Positions 5,729 to 13,772 of a stretch of DNA of 14,811 nt are shown here, piece after piece (position 1 is the stretch's first letter; each line of letters starts with the position of its first letter). Origin of the DNA: Spirochaetia bacterium (lineage in GTDB: Bacteria > Spirochaetota > Spirochaetia > Treponematales > Breznakiellaceae); NCBI GenBank assembly GCA_026002305.1, contig BOBI01000045.1:1-14811 (forward strand), read 5' to 3'. The notes beneath the pieces are model-generated. The model saw only the letters and a program-made list of their open reading frames with translations, was not told the DNA's origin and did not search any database. Position numbers and translations under genes: made by a program.

Positions 5729-7003
5729 ATGATTGATCGGCCTGCGTATTTAACGACTATTCAAATCCTCAAAGATGAACCGGTTGTGAAGTTTATTACG
5801 GGTATTAGACATTCCGGCAAATCTTTTATGATGGATAAGATTATTAACGATTTAAAGGCTTGCGGTGTGGACGATGCCTATATTATACGGCTGAATGTGG
5901 AAAGTTCGGTTTTTGACGGGGTGCGGACAGGCCGCGATTTGGAGAATTATATTACCGCAAAGCTGCAAAAACACGGCAAGCATTATTTATTTATCGACGA
6001 AATACAGGCGATAAGCAGTTGGCAAAAACCAATTATCGCGCTGCTTAAGGAAAAAAAGGTTGATATTTATATTTCGTCTTCCAGTTATGACATTTTGACG
6101 AAAGCCGCGCGTGAACGGACGGTGAACAAAAAGTTTGTGGAAATTCCGTTTAAGCCTTTGTCGTTTGCCGAGTATGAACATAACACCTCTGTTGCATGGA
6201 ACAGAGGCTGCGGTCTTTTAAACAGGGCTATTGCGATTCGCAGTTCCATAGGCGCGCATTTTAAAAATTATTGTTTATATGGCGGTTTTCCGGCGGCTTT
6301 TACGGAAGAAACCCCTACAAAGAAATCCCGTATGAATGATATATATTCGTCAATTATTTTGCGCGACGTTATACAACATTCAAAAATTCATAATATCGAA
6401 TTACTTGAATATATTGTCCGTCATATTTTTGAGAATATCGGACGGGAAAATTCAACAATGAAAATAACCGACTACTTAAAAAAACGGCGCTACAAAAAGA
6501 ATTTAAGCCTTGTGTATAATTACGTTAAAGCCCTTGAAAATGCTTTTGTTATAAAAAAAATATACCGCAGGAATATTCTTACCGGTAAAACTCTGCGTAC
6601 CAATGTAAAATATTTTATAGAAGATCACGCGCTGTTAAACGCCGTAATGGAGATAGAGCCGTCTGTTTCAAACGGCATTTACGAAAATATTTTGGTGAAC
6701 GATCTAATAAGGCGCGGGTTTGCGGTGTTCACAGGAAAACTTAAAGCAGAAACCATAAACTTTGTCGCCTTGCAAAATAACAAGACGGTGTTTATACAAA
6801 CCTTTTCCAAAGACGAAGCTGCCCCGGATGTTTTTATAACAAAAACCGCTGTCTTTAAACAGCTCGACGATCTGCAACTTGGCGATGCAGGCGCCCGCTT
6901 AAAATACGCGGTCTTTTTTGAAGATGATGTTTCTGAAACCGAAAGATCAAACGAAATAAAATATATTACCCTTCAGAACTTTTTATTATTGGATCTAATT
7001 TGA
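5729..7003 (+). CDS. ATP-binding protein, AAA_14 ATPase with C-terminal DUF4143
   Basis: The 424 residues match the common AAA_14/DUF4143 family. The start YLTTIQILKDEPVVKFITG is family-typical and confirms the ATG. Walker A is GIRHSGKS (25-32), Walker B HYLFIDEIQ (85-93), and SSSYDIL (118-124) is the sensor-like strand. A winged-helix linker follows (about 210-280), then a C-terminal region resembling a PD-(D/E)XK nuclease fold. In the usual ENLVxNEL...EIDFVA...YIQV pattern this protein has ENILVNDL (319-326), TINFVA (342-347) and FIQTF (355-359). The expected acidic residue is Asn344, so any nuclease activity is doubtful. The family is abundant in anaerobes and variable in copy number, and its biological role is not established. 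The gene stands alone between aspS (divergent) and purD (convergent, 9-bp overlap), consistent with an accessory insertion. Confidence 0.88.
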   Translation: MIDRPAYLTTIQILKDEPVVKFITGIRHSGKSFMMDKIINDLKACGVDDAYIIRLNVESSVFDGVRTGRDLENYITAKLQKHGKHYLFIDEIQAISSWQKPIIALLKEKKVDIYISSSSYDILTKAARERTVNKKFVEIPFKPLSFAEYEHNTSVAWNRGCGLLNRAIAIRSSIGAHFKNYCLYGGFPAAFTEETPTKKSRMNDIYSSIILRDVIQHSKIHNIELLEYIVRHIFENIGRENSTMKITDYLKKRRYKKNLSLVYNYVKALENAFVIKKIYRRNILTGKTLRTNVKYFIEDHALLNAVMEIEPSVSNGIYENILVNDLIRRGFAVFTGKLKAETINFVALQNNKTVFIQTFSKDEAAPDVFITKTAVFKQLDDLQLGDAGARLKYAVFFEDDVSETERSNEIKYITLQNFLLLDLI

Positions 7004-8305
7004 TTGCAGGGCCTTTTTGCCGATGTCTTTTCTGTAATAGCAGCTTTCAAAATTGATTTTTTTAACGGCGTTGTATGCGTTATTCAATGCTTGTTGTAAA
7101 TCGGGCGCGGCTGCCGTTACGCCTAACACACGGCCGCCGCTTGTAACAAGGGCGCCGTCTTTTTCCGCCGCCCCCGCAACATAAACTTTCACATTATGCA
7201 GGGCATTGGCTTCTTCTATGCCGGTTATTTTATATCCCCTGTTATACGATGACGGATAACCGCCTGAAGCCATGATGATACAGGCCGCACATTCATTTGT
7301 GAATTGAACCATTTCCGGTTTTAATGTTCCGTTTGTACAGGCAAGCATAATTTCCAGCAGATCGCTGTTTAGTAACGGCAGCACAACTTGTGTTTCAGGA
7401 TCGCCGAAACGGCAGTTGTATTCAATCACTTTGGGGCCGTCTCTTGTGAGCATAAGGCCGAAGTAAAGGCAGCCTTTAAAAGGCGCGCCGGTTTTTTTCA
7501 TTGCTTCGACAGTAGGTAAGAAGATCTTTTCCATACAAGCGCTTGCTATATGCGGCGTCCAAAAAGGGGAGGGCGCTATTGTTCCCATACCGCCGGTGTT
7601 TGGGCCATTATCACCGTCATGCGCCCGTTTGTGATCCATGCTGCTTATCATAGGCACTACCGTGCTGCCGTCACAAAATGCCAGAACGGAAACTTCCGGT
7701 CCCTGTAAAAATTCCTCGATAACAATATGTTCCCCGCTTGCGCCGAAACGCTTCTCGTCCATTGCTTCGCATACCGCCGCCTGTGCCTCGGCAAGGGAGA
7801 GACAAACCGTAACGCCTTTGCCAAGGGCCAGGCCGTCTGCTTTTATAACGATTGAATCGCGGCCGCCTGTAAAATATTCTTGCACATAACGCAGAGCTGC
7901 GGCGCTGTCGTCAAATGTTTCGTAACCCGCCGTAGGTATGTTGTGCTTTTTCATTAAGTCTTTCGCAAAGATCTTGCTTGCCTCAATACGGGCCGCTTTT
8001 TTAACGGGGCCAAAAGAAGGAATACCGGCTTTGTCTAACGCATCCACCATACCAAGGGCAAGCGGATCGTCAGGCGCCACCACAACATAATCAATGCCGT
8101 TGTTTTTGCAGTAATTAACAACGCCTGTAATATCGCCTGCGTTTATATCAACACAGGGAACATCGCGCGCGATACCGCCGTTTCCCGGTATCGCAATAAG
8201 GCGTGAGGTGCGTTTGCTCTGCAAAAGTTTTGTTATTATCGCGTGTTCTCTCCCGCCCGAACCTATCACCGCAATATTAAGTTTTTCTTTTTCCAAAACC
8301 ATCAC
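6995..8305 (-). CDS. purD: Phosphoribosylamine-glycine ligase (GARS)
   Basis: PurD joins phosphoribosylamine and glycine using ATP in step 2 of purine synthesis. The 436 residues show the N-terminal IGSGGREHAI (14-23), KADGLALGKGV (155-165), EEFLQGPEVSV (197-207), DGDNGPNTGGMG (230-241) and the ATP-grasp metal-binding segment EYNCRFGDPETQ (295-306). The length is normal. The start is either GTG 8305 (AGGAG at 8312-8316, 6-nt spacing, GTGA overlap with the purN stop) or ATG 8302 (9-nt spacing, TGATG). The difference is one residue. It is the last gene of the trpS-parC-HD-purMND operon and its end overlaps the convergent ATPase gene by 9 bp. No terminator hairpin is visible there. Confidence 0.97.
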   Translation of the reverse strand: MMVLEKEKLNIAVIGSGGREHAIITKLLQSKRTSRLIAIPGNGGIARDVPCVDINAGDITGVVNYCKNNGIDYVVVAPDDPLALGMVDALDKAGIPSFGPVKKAARIEASKIFAKDLMKKHNIPTAGYETFDDSAAALRYVQEYFTGGRDSIVIKADGLALGKGVTVCLSLAEAQAAVCEAMDEKRFGASGEHIVIEEFLQGPEVSVLAFCDGSTVVPMISSMDHKRAHDGDNGPNTGGMGTIAPSPFWTPHIASACMEKIFLPTVEAMKKTGAPFKGCLYFGLMLTRDGPKVIEYNCRFGDPETQVVLPLLNSDLLEIMLACTNGTLKPEMVQFTNECAACIIMASGGYPSSYNRGYKITGIEEANALHNVKVYVAGAAEKDGALVTSGGRVLGVTAAAPDLQQALNNAYNAVKKINFESCYYRKDIGKKALQSN

Positions 8306-8922
8306 TCATAACTCCTAACTTCCTCTTTACAGATAAGCTCTAATGCTTCAGGCAGTATTATCCATTCCGCCTGTTCCATAACGCGCCGTTGTAAAATTTC
8401 CGGCGTATCGTTTTCTTTTATACCAACGGATTTTTGTAAAAGTATTTTTCCGCCGTCGGTAATTTCATTAACAAGATGCACGGTGGCGCCCGTAACTTTA
8501 ACGCCGCGCTTTAACGCCGCTTCGTGTACAAACAAACCGTAATATCCGTCCCCGCAAAATGACGGAATAAGACTTGGGTGGACATTGATAATTCTGTCTT
8601 TGTATGCCCCCAGAACTTTTTTCCCGATAATGACCAAAAATCCCGCTAGAACAACAATATCAATTTTGTTTTCTAAAAGAACCGGCAGCAGCGCGTTGTC
8701 GTAAGCATTAACGCCAAAATATTGCGATGTGTCTAACACTTCTGTTTTGACATTTGCTTTTTTTGCACGCTCTATTGCAAAAGCGTCTTTGCACGATGAT
8801 ACAACCAATACTATGTCCGCGTGCGGCATAAGGCCGCGCGAGGCGGCATCAAGCAGCGCCTGCAAATTTGTTCCGCCGCCTGAAACAAGAACCGCGATAC
8901 GTTTTGGGACAGCTGCGTTCAA
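8302..8922 (-). CDS. purN: Phosphoribosylglycinamide formyltransferase (GART)
   Basis: PurN transfers a formyl group from 10-formyltetrahydrofolate to GAR in step 3 of purine synthesis. The 206 residues contain VLVSGGGTNLQALLDA (11-26), the catalytic Asn113 and His115 in INVHPSLIP, and the catalytic Asp156 in VNEITDGGKI. The loop SFCGDGYYG replaces the classical KYPG segment, a variant also seen in some anaerobes. I chose TTG 8922 as the start. It gives a TTGA stop-start overlap with purM and has GGGGTGG at 8930-8936, 7 nt away. A TTG at 8940 is possible but adds six unlikely residues inside purM. The overlap implies translational coupling. Confidence 0.95.
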   Translation of the reverse strand: MNAAVPKRIAVLVSGGGTNLQALLDAASRGLMPHADIVLVVSSCKDAFAIERAKKANVKTEVLDTSQYFGVNAYDNALLPVLLENKIDIVVLAGFLVIIGKKVLGAYKDRIINVHPSLIPSFCGDGYYGLFVHEAALKRGVKVTGATVHLVNEITDGGKILLQKSVGIKENDTPEILQRRVMEQAEWIILPEALELICKEEVRSYE

Positions 8923-9974
8923 ACTAATTCCACCCCGCAATCGGAATTAGATACTTCGCCTAACATATATGCGTCTTCGCCGCTTTTGCGCAGAATATTT
9001 AGCGCGGGATTTAAGTCCGCCGCCTTAACAATCACGATCATGCCGACGCCCATATTAAATGTATTAAACATATCGTGTTCCGTTATATTGCCTGTTTCGG
9101 CAATCAAACTAAAAATTGGCGGAACGGTTAGGCCGGATTTTTTTATTTTTACAGACAAACCTTCAGGAAGGCAACGCGGCATATTTTCATAAAAGCCGCC
9201 GCCTGTAATATGCGCAATGCCGTGTACAGATATTTTTTCCAGTACATTAAGCACAGGTTTAACATATATTTTTGTAGGGGTAAGCAATGTTTCGCCTAAC
9301 GGTTTCCCTAACACAGAGGAATAATCGTTTAACACTTTCTTTGCGGCAGAGGCATTATCAATGTCAAATATTTTTCGCACAAGTGAAAATCCGTTTGAGT
9401 GAACGCCGGAGCTTTTAAGGGCGATAACCGCATCCCCCGCCTGGACATTTTTTTTATCTGCCATTTTTGTTTTTTCAACAACACCGCAGGAAAACCCCGC
9501 AAGGTCGTATTCGCCGGAGGGGTAAAAGCCGGGCATTTCCGCCGTTTCACCGCCTACAAGGGCACAGCCGGCTTGGACACAGCCGTCGGCGATACCGGAT
9601 ACTATTGCGGCAATTTCTTCCGGTATGTTTTTTCCGCAGGCAATATAGTCCAAAAAAAATAAGGGCTTTGCAAACGAACAGATAATATCGTTTACGCACA
9701 TCGCCACACAATCAATGCCTACGGTATCATGTTTGTCCAGTAAAAACGCCAGACGCAATTTTGTGCCTACGCCGTCGGTACCGGAAACAAGAACCGGATG
9801 CGGCGTCCCCGACAGGTCTAATTCAAAATTGCCGCCGAATCCGCCGATGCCGCCTAACACACCCGGCACTACGGTGCGCATAACGGATGCCTTAATCAAT
9901 TCTACAGCTTTATATCCCGCGGTTATGTCAACACCGGCATTTTTATAACTTTCGCTGAAACTTCTTTCATTCAT
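8919..9974 (-). CDS. purM: Phosphoribosylformylglycinamidine cyclo-ligase (AIR synthetase)
   Basis: PurM closes the imidazole ring of FGAM with ATP to give AIR, step 5 of purine synthesis. The 351 residues are typical of the family: YKNAGVDITAG (10-20), GGIGGFGG (41-48), VSGTDGVGTKL (63-73), MCVNDI (92-97), and GGETAEMPGFY (141-151). The ATG shares one base with the stop of the HD-domain gene (TAATG), with AAAGG about 8 nt upstream. PurN follows with a TTGA overlap. PurL and PurF, the other early-step enzymes, are not in the window. Confidence 0.97.
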   Translation of the reverse strand: MNERSFSESYKNAGVDITAGYKAVELIKASVMRTVVPGVLGGIGGFGGNFELDLSGTPHPVLVSGTDGVGTKLRLAFLLDKHDTVGIDCVAMCVNDIICSFAKPLFFLDYIACGKNIPEEIAAIVSGIADGCVQAGCALVGGETAEMPGFYPSGEYDLAGFSCGVVEKTKMADKKNVQAGDAVIALKSSGVHSNGFSLVRKIFDIDNASAAKKVLNDYSSVLGKPLGETLLTPTKIYVKPVLNVLEKISVHGIAHITGGGFYENMPRCLPEGLSVKIKKSGLTVPPIFSLIAETGNITEHDMFNTFNMGVGMIVIVKAADLNPALNILRKSGEDAYMLGEVSNSDCGVELV

Positions 9975-10789
9975 TATAAATACCTTTTTGGCTCATCCTG
10001 TTTTACCTTTGCGTAAAGTTCTATGTAAACTTTTGCGGGGCTGGCTCCTATTTTCCCAAGCAGTACTTCTTCAACCTGAAATAATCCGACTTCGCTTGAC
10101 ATGATAACATCAATGCGTATCGGTTTTTCATTGCCGTATGAAAAAATAACATCCTCAATAGAGTTCGCCGAATATTGATGAATATCGCCGACACGCGGCG
10201 CTTTGGACAAAATCATTGATATGCGCGCACGGCCTTTTTTCATGTCGCAGCCGTCGGCAACCAGGAGGATGCCCGCTTCCAATGAATGAATTGTACGGTT
10301 GCCCATGTGTCCTGTTATACACTCTATAGAAAGTGAGCGCAGCATTATGCGCTTTTGTAAATCGGTTTTGTATATGTCAGATAAGAGCCTGTCTACAATC
10401 GGGTATGAAATATACGCGCTGTGTAATTCATGATCCTGTCTGCCTATAGACATTCCGACGTCGTGTAGAAAAGCGGCGATTAACGCTGCGATAACACTGT
10501 CCTCAAAATTACCGCACTCGTCGCTTTCCAAACTTGTTTTTATATTTGATTTACGCAGCATACCCAGCATAATAAGCGCGTTTAACGCAACGGTGCGCAT
10601 GTGTACAGGCCCGTGGTCATTAAAGCCCAGCCTTTTTATGGAAACTATATTCGCGTATTCCTGCAACGCCTGTATTTCTTCATCTTCCGCAAGCAGTTTT
10701 GCGGCGTTCTCCACCTTTGCGCTGAGATGCAGCGCCTTGATATGTTCAAGTATTTTATGATCAATAGCAATTTCTTTTGGCGATTTCAT
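9974..10789 (-). CDS. HD-domain metal-dependent phosphohydrolase
   Basis: The 271 residues carry a metal-binding HD signature: His59 and His63 in NDHGPVHM, His109-Asp110 in AAFLHDVGM, His120/His123 in DHELHS, and downstream His161 and Asp179 (ILLVADGCDM). HD enzymes hydrolyse phosphate esters of nucleotides or cyclic nucleotides, but the substrate cannot be read from this sequence. No GYP motif of c-di-GMP phosphodiesterases and no RelA/SpoT companion domain are visible. The C-terminal third (about 185-271), beta-rich by appearance, is unassigned. The gene overlaps parC by ATGA, with GAGG at 10797-10800, and joins purM by TAATG. It sits inside a topoisomerase/purine operon, so a nucleotide substrate is plausible but unproven. 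Confidence 0.88.
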   Translation of the reverse strand: MKSPKEIAIDHKILEHIKALHLSAKVENAAKLLAEDEEIQALQEYANIVSIKRLGFNDHGPVHMRTVALNALIMLGMLRKSNIKTSLESDECGNFEDSVIAALIAAFLHDVGMSIGRQDHELHSAYISYPIVDRLLSDIYKTDLQKRIMLRSLSIECITGHMGNRTIHSLEAGILLVADGCDMKKGRARISMILSKAPRVGDIHQYSANSIEDVIFSYGNEKPIRIDVIMSSEVGLFQVEEVLLGKIGASPAKVYIELYAKVKQDEPKRYL

Positions 10790-12708
10790 TTTTTTACCTC
10801 AACCCGTTTAACTTCTTTTGTTGATAACCGCACACCATTTGTTTTGATGCCTTTAACCAAATATTTTTCCGCTTTAAATTCTTCTTTTAAAACTTTTAAA
10901 CGCGGTTTCGGCGCATAGTGAAGATTAAAAATAAATTTCTCCCGTGTATCAATGTGTAACACATCGGTATTTTCAGGAACCAGAGAATAATCTTTATTCA
11001 TTATCCAGCCTTCGATTATACACCGTTTAATAAACGCCAGCGCGGTTTTTTTATCTTTGTAAATTATGGTAAATATTTTTTTATTTATTTCGTCTTTGTC
11101 GGCAACGCCTATCCACCATGCCTTCTCGCCGACAAAGACTTTTTCCTGTATATCCTGAACCGTCCACGTACCATTTTGACGGACAACCAAAACACGGTCA
11201 AACGGCGAACATTCGCCAACAAGGTCGCCCGTAACGGCGGTGCCCAAATAGCCGGTAACTTTGTCGTAGTAAAGGCTTAAATCTTTTTTTACAACTTCTT
11301 TTACATCAATTTTTTCAAAGCTGCCGACTTTTGTTCTTCGCTCCCCCCGTCCAAGTTCTTCATCATTTTTTATTTTTGCAGCAATGCCGTCTAAAAAAGA
11401 AACCGCGTAACCGGTTGGATTTTTTAAGTGAACGTTAATCTCTTTTATACGCACTTTTATTTCGTCCATTTCGGTGCGCGCTTTGTTGATGTCGTATAAC
11501 GAAATGCGGCGTATCGGTATTTTTAACAGGTGTTCTATATCTTCATGCGATATGCCGCGCGCCCCCACTTCTTTCATAAACGGCACAAAACCTTTTAACA
11601 CGGCTTTTTCCACACCGTCGGCTGTCTTTTGGCTTTCTATAAGTTTGTAGATCCGCTGTTCAATAAAAATACGTTCAATGTTTCGTAAATGATACTTGTC
11701 GGTGAGTTCTTTTTTTTCCAGCTCTAATTCTTTAACAAGTATTGTTACCAGTTGTTTCGCGTGATGTTTTATAACATCGGTTACGGTAATAACAACCGGA
11801 AAATTATCCTGTATAACAAGGAGATTAACGGAGATCGACTGTTCACATTCTGTAAAAGCATAAAGCGCGTCAATTGTTTCCTCCGTGTAGACACCGCGCG
11901 CAAGTTTTATTTCGATCTCAACATTCCCTGCTGTAAAATCATTTATAGACTGTATTTTTAAACGTCCGGATTTTGTAGCGTTCTCGATACTGGCGATCAT
12001 ACTTTCGGTTGTGGAACCAAAAGGTAATTCGCGTATAACAATTTTTTTAGGGTCGCTTGTATCAAGTTTCGCGCGCACTAAAACTTTTCCGAGCCCGTCT
12101 CGGTAATCGGAAACATCAACAAAGCCGCCGCAGGGAAAGTCTGGAAACAACTGAAACTTTTTGTTGTTAAGGCAGGCCTTTTCCGCTTCCAGCACTTCTA
12201 AAATATTATGCGGAAGAATTTTTGTGGACATGCCCACCGCTATTCCTTCGGCGCCGATTACAAGAATTACGGGAATCTTTGTAGGAAAAAGCAGCGGCTC
12301 TTTATGGCGGCCGTCGTAAGAATCTGTATAGTTTGTTAATTTAGGATTGTAGAAAAAATCCTTGGCAAGCTGCGTTACGCGGCATTCGATATAACGGGGC
12401 GCGGAAGCTCCATCGCCTGTTAGGATATTTCCAAAGTTACCCTGCTTGTTAATAAAATATTCTTTGTTTGCAAGCACCACAAGCGCGTCCCCAATGGAAG
12501 CGTCGCCATGCGGGTGGTACTGCATACAGTGTCCCACAACATTCGCAACTTTGTTAAACTTTCCGTCATCCATTTCAAATAATGAATGAAGGATACGCCG
12601 CTGCACCGGTTTAAGGCCGTCTTCAAGATCCGGTATCGCGCGGTCTTTAATAACATAAGACGCGTATTCAAGAAAATTTTTTTCAAAAAGATTTTTAATA
12701 AAAGCCAT
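10786..12708 (-). CDS. parC: Type IIA DNA topoisomerase subunit A (topoisomerase IV-like)
   Basis: This is the DNA cleavage and religation subunit of a type II topoisomerase. The 640 residues start with the GyrA/ParC winged-helix domain: AIPDLEDGLKPVQRRIL (24-40), YHPHGDASIGDALV (64-77), and the active-site Arg105-Tyr106 in ASAPRYIE. Next comes EGIAVGMSTKILPHN, then a coiled-coil and tower region to about residue 460. The C-terminal part (about 470-640) is short and shows no GyrA box (QRRGGKG), which argues for topoisomerase IV rather than gyrase. At the position of the quinolone-contacting serine it has Ala70, as in Bacteroidota-type subunits. The partner parE is not in the window. The ATG is 13 nt after the trpS stop, with only a weak AGGT about 10 nt upstream; it overlaps the HD gene by 4 nt. 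Confidence 0.92.
   Translation of the reverse strand: MAFIKNLFEKNFLEYASYVIKDRAIPDLEDGLKPVQRRILHSLFEMDDGKFNKVANVVGHCMQYHPHGDASIGDALVVLANKEYFINKQGNFGNILTGDGASAPRYIECRVTQLAKDFFYNPKLTNYTDSYDGRHKEPLLFPTKIPVILVIGAEGIAVGMSTKILPHNILEVLEAEKACLNNKKFQLFPDFPCGGFVDVSDYRDGLGKVLVRAKLDTSDPKKIVIRELPFGSTTESMIASIENATKSGRLKIQSINDFTAGNVEIEIKLARGVYTEETIDALYAFTECEQSISVNLLVIQDNFPVVITVTDVIKHHAKQLVTILVKELELEKKELTDKYHLRNIERIFIEQRIYKLIESQKTADGVEKAVLKGFVPFMKEVGARGISHEDIEHLLKIPIRRISLYDINKARTEMDEIKVRIKEINVHLKNPTGYAVSFLDGIAAKIKNDEELGRGERRTKVGSFEKIDVKEVVKKDLSLYYDKVTGYLGTAVTGDLVGECSPFDRVLVVRQNGTWTVQDIQEKVFVGEKAWWIGVADKDEINKKIFTIIYKDKKTALAFIKRCIIEGWIMNKDYSLVPENTDVLHIDTREKFIFNLHYAPKPRLKVLKEEFKAEKYLVKGIKTNGVRLSTKEVKRVEVKK
10797..10800 (-). 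promoter_or_regulatory. Ribosome binding site of the HD-domain gene
   Basis: GAGG lies 7 nt before ATG 10789, inside the last parC codons. The ATGA overlap plus this site suggests coupled translation of the two genes. Confidence 0.7.
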
Positions 12709-12721
12709 AATTTATAATTAC

Positions 12722-13714
12722 CTATAACTGTATACCGCAGGCCGCTCTTAAGCGCATAACAGTTTTGGAGGCAATGGCGCGCGCCTTTTGCGCCCCGCCC
12801 GATAATATATCGTCTAACTTTTTCGGGTCTGCGACAAATTCGTTAAAACGGTTTCGTAACGGGGTAAGCTCGCGGTTTACCACACGAAAAAGTTCTTCTT
12901 TAGCCTCGCCCCAGCCCATTCCGCCGCGGTAACGGGCCCTTAAAGCGGATTGTTCTTCCGCAGTTGCAAACAATTTGTAGATCATAAAAATCTGCGAAGA
13001 ATCCGGGTCTTTCGGTTCTTCCACACCCTGCGAATTTGTGACAATGCGCATTATCAATTTACGCAGATCCTTTTCGCTGGAAAAAAGCGGAATGGTATTA
13101 CCGTAACTCTTACTCATCTTACGCCCGTCAAGGCCGGGAACAACCGCCACACTATCCTGAACAGAAGCCTGCGGAATTTTTAAAAGTTCTTTTTTGTAGG
13201 TGTAGTTTATCGCACCGGCAATATCGGCGGCCATCTCTACGTGCTGTGTTTGGTCTCTACCTACAGGTACTACATCGGCGTCGAAAAGCAAAATATCCGC
13301 CGCCATAAGTACAGGGTATGTAAAAAGCCCCATGTTAATACCGGCATCGGCATCTTCATTTTTTTCGATATTTTTATCAAGCGCCGCCTTGTAAGCGTGC
13401 GCGCGGTTCATAAGGCCCTTGGGTGTAAATGCCATAAGGATTGTCGTAAGTTCAAACGTTTCCGGCACGGACGATTGCCTGTAAAAAATCACCTTTTCAG
13501 GATCAAGTCCAGCCGCCAGCCACCCCGCCGCTATCTCGCGTATACTTTCGCGTAACGCCTGCGGATCCTTCATAATATTAAGCGCATGATAATCCGCAAT
13601 AAAATACCGCGTGTCATAATCCTTCGTTAATTCAATCGCGGGTTTTATCGCCCCAAAGTAATTCCCAATATGCAAAATCCCTGTCGGCTTTACGCCGGTC
13701 AAAGCTATCTTCAT
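12722..13714 (-). CDS. trpS: Tryptophanyl-tRNA synthetase
   Basis: TrpS is the class Ic synthetase that charges tRNA-Trp. The 330 residues begin KIALTGVKPTGILHIGN, with the HIGH-type motif HIGN at 15-18. They include FIADYHALN (38-46), PVLMAADILLF (134-144), PVGRDQTQHVE (150-160), and the KMSKS loop at 199-203 followed by YGN. The start is placed at ATG 13714 because homologous sequence begins there. A TTG at 13732 would add six residues (MWYYFN) that overlap the promoter. It leads the six-gene operon running down to purD. A TATTAT ends 6 nt before the ATG and no Shine-Dalgarno sequence is present, so the mRNA may be leaderless. Confidence 0.96.
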   Translation of the reverse strand: MKIALTGVKPTGILHIGNYFGAIKPAIELTKDYDTRYFIADYHALNIMKDPQALRESIREIAAGWLAAGLDPEKVIFYRQSSVPETFELTTILMAFTPKGLMNRAHAYKAALDKNIEKNEDADAGINMGLFTYPVLMAADILLFDADVVPVGRDQTQHVEMAADIAGAINYTYKKELLKIPQASVQDSVAVVPGLDGRKMSKSYGNTIPLFSSEKDLRKLIMRIVTNSQGVEEPKDPDSSQIFMIYKLFATAEEQSALRARYRGGMGWGEAKEELFRVVNRELTPLRNRFNEFVADPKKLDDILSGGAQKARAIASKTVMRLRAACGIQL

Positions 13715-13720
13715 ATTGAA

Positions 13721-13750
13721 ATAATACCACAAAAAAGAGATTTATGACAG
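13721..13750 (-). promoter_or_regulatory. Putative trpS operon promoter, leaderless
   Basis: On the minus strand TATTAT (13721-13726) ends 6 nt before the trpS ATG. CTGTCA (13745-13750) is a four-of-six -35 match at 18-bp spacing. This would be the main promoter for trpS through purD, since no strong promoter or terminator is evident at the internal junctions. Confidence 0.45.
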
Positions 13751-13772
13751 GCGGGGTAGCGGGCCTCCGCTC

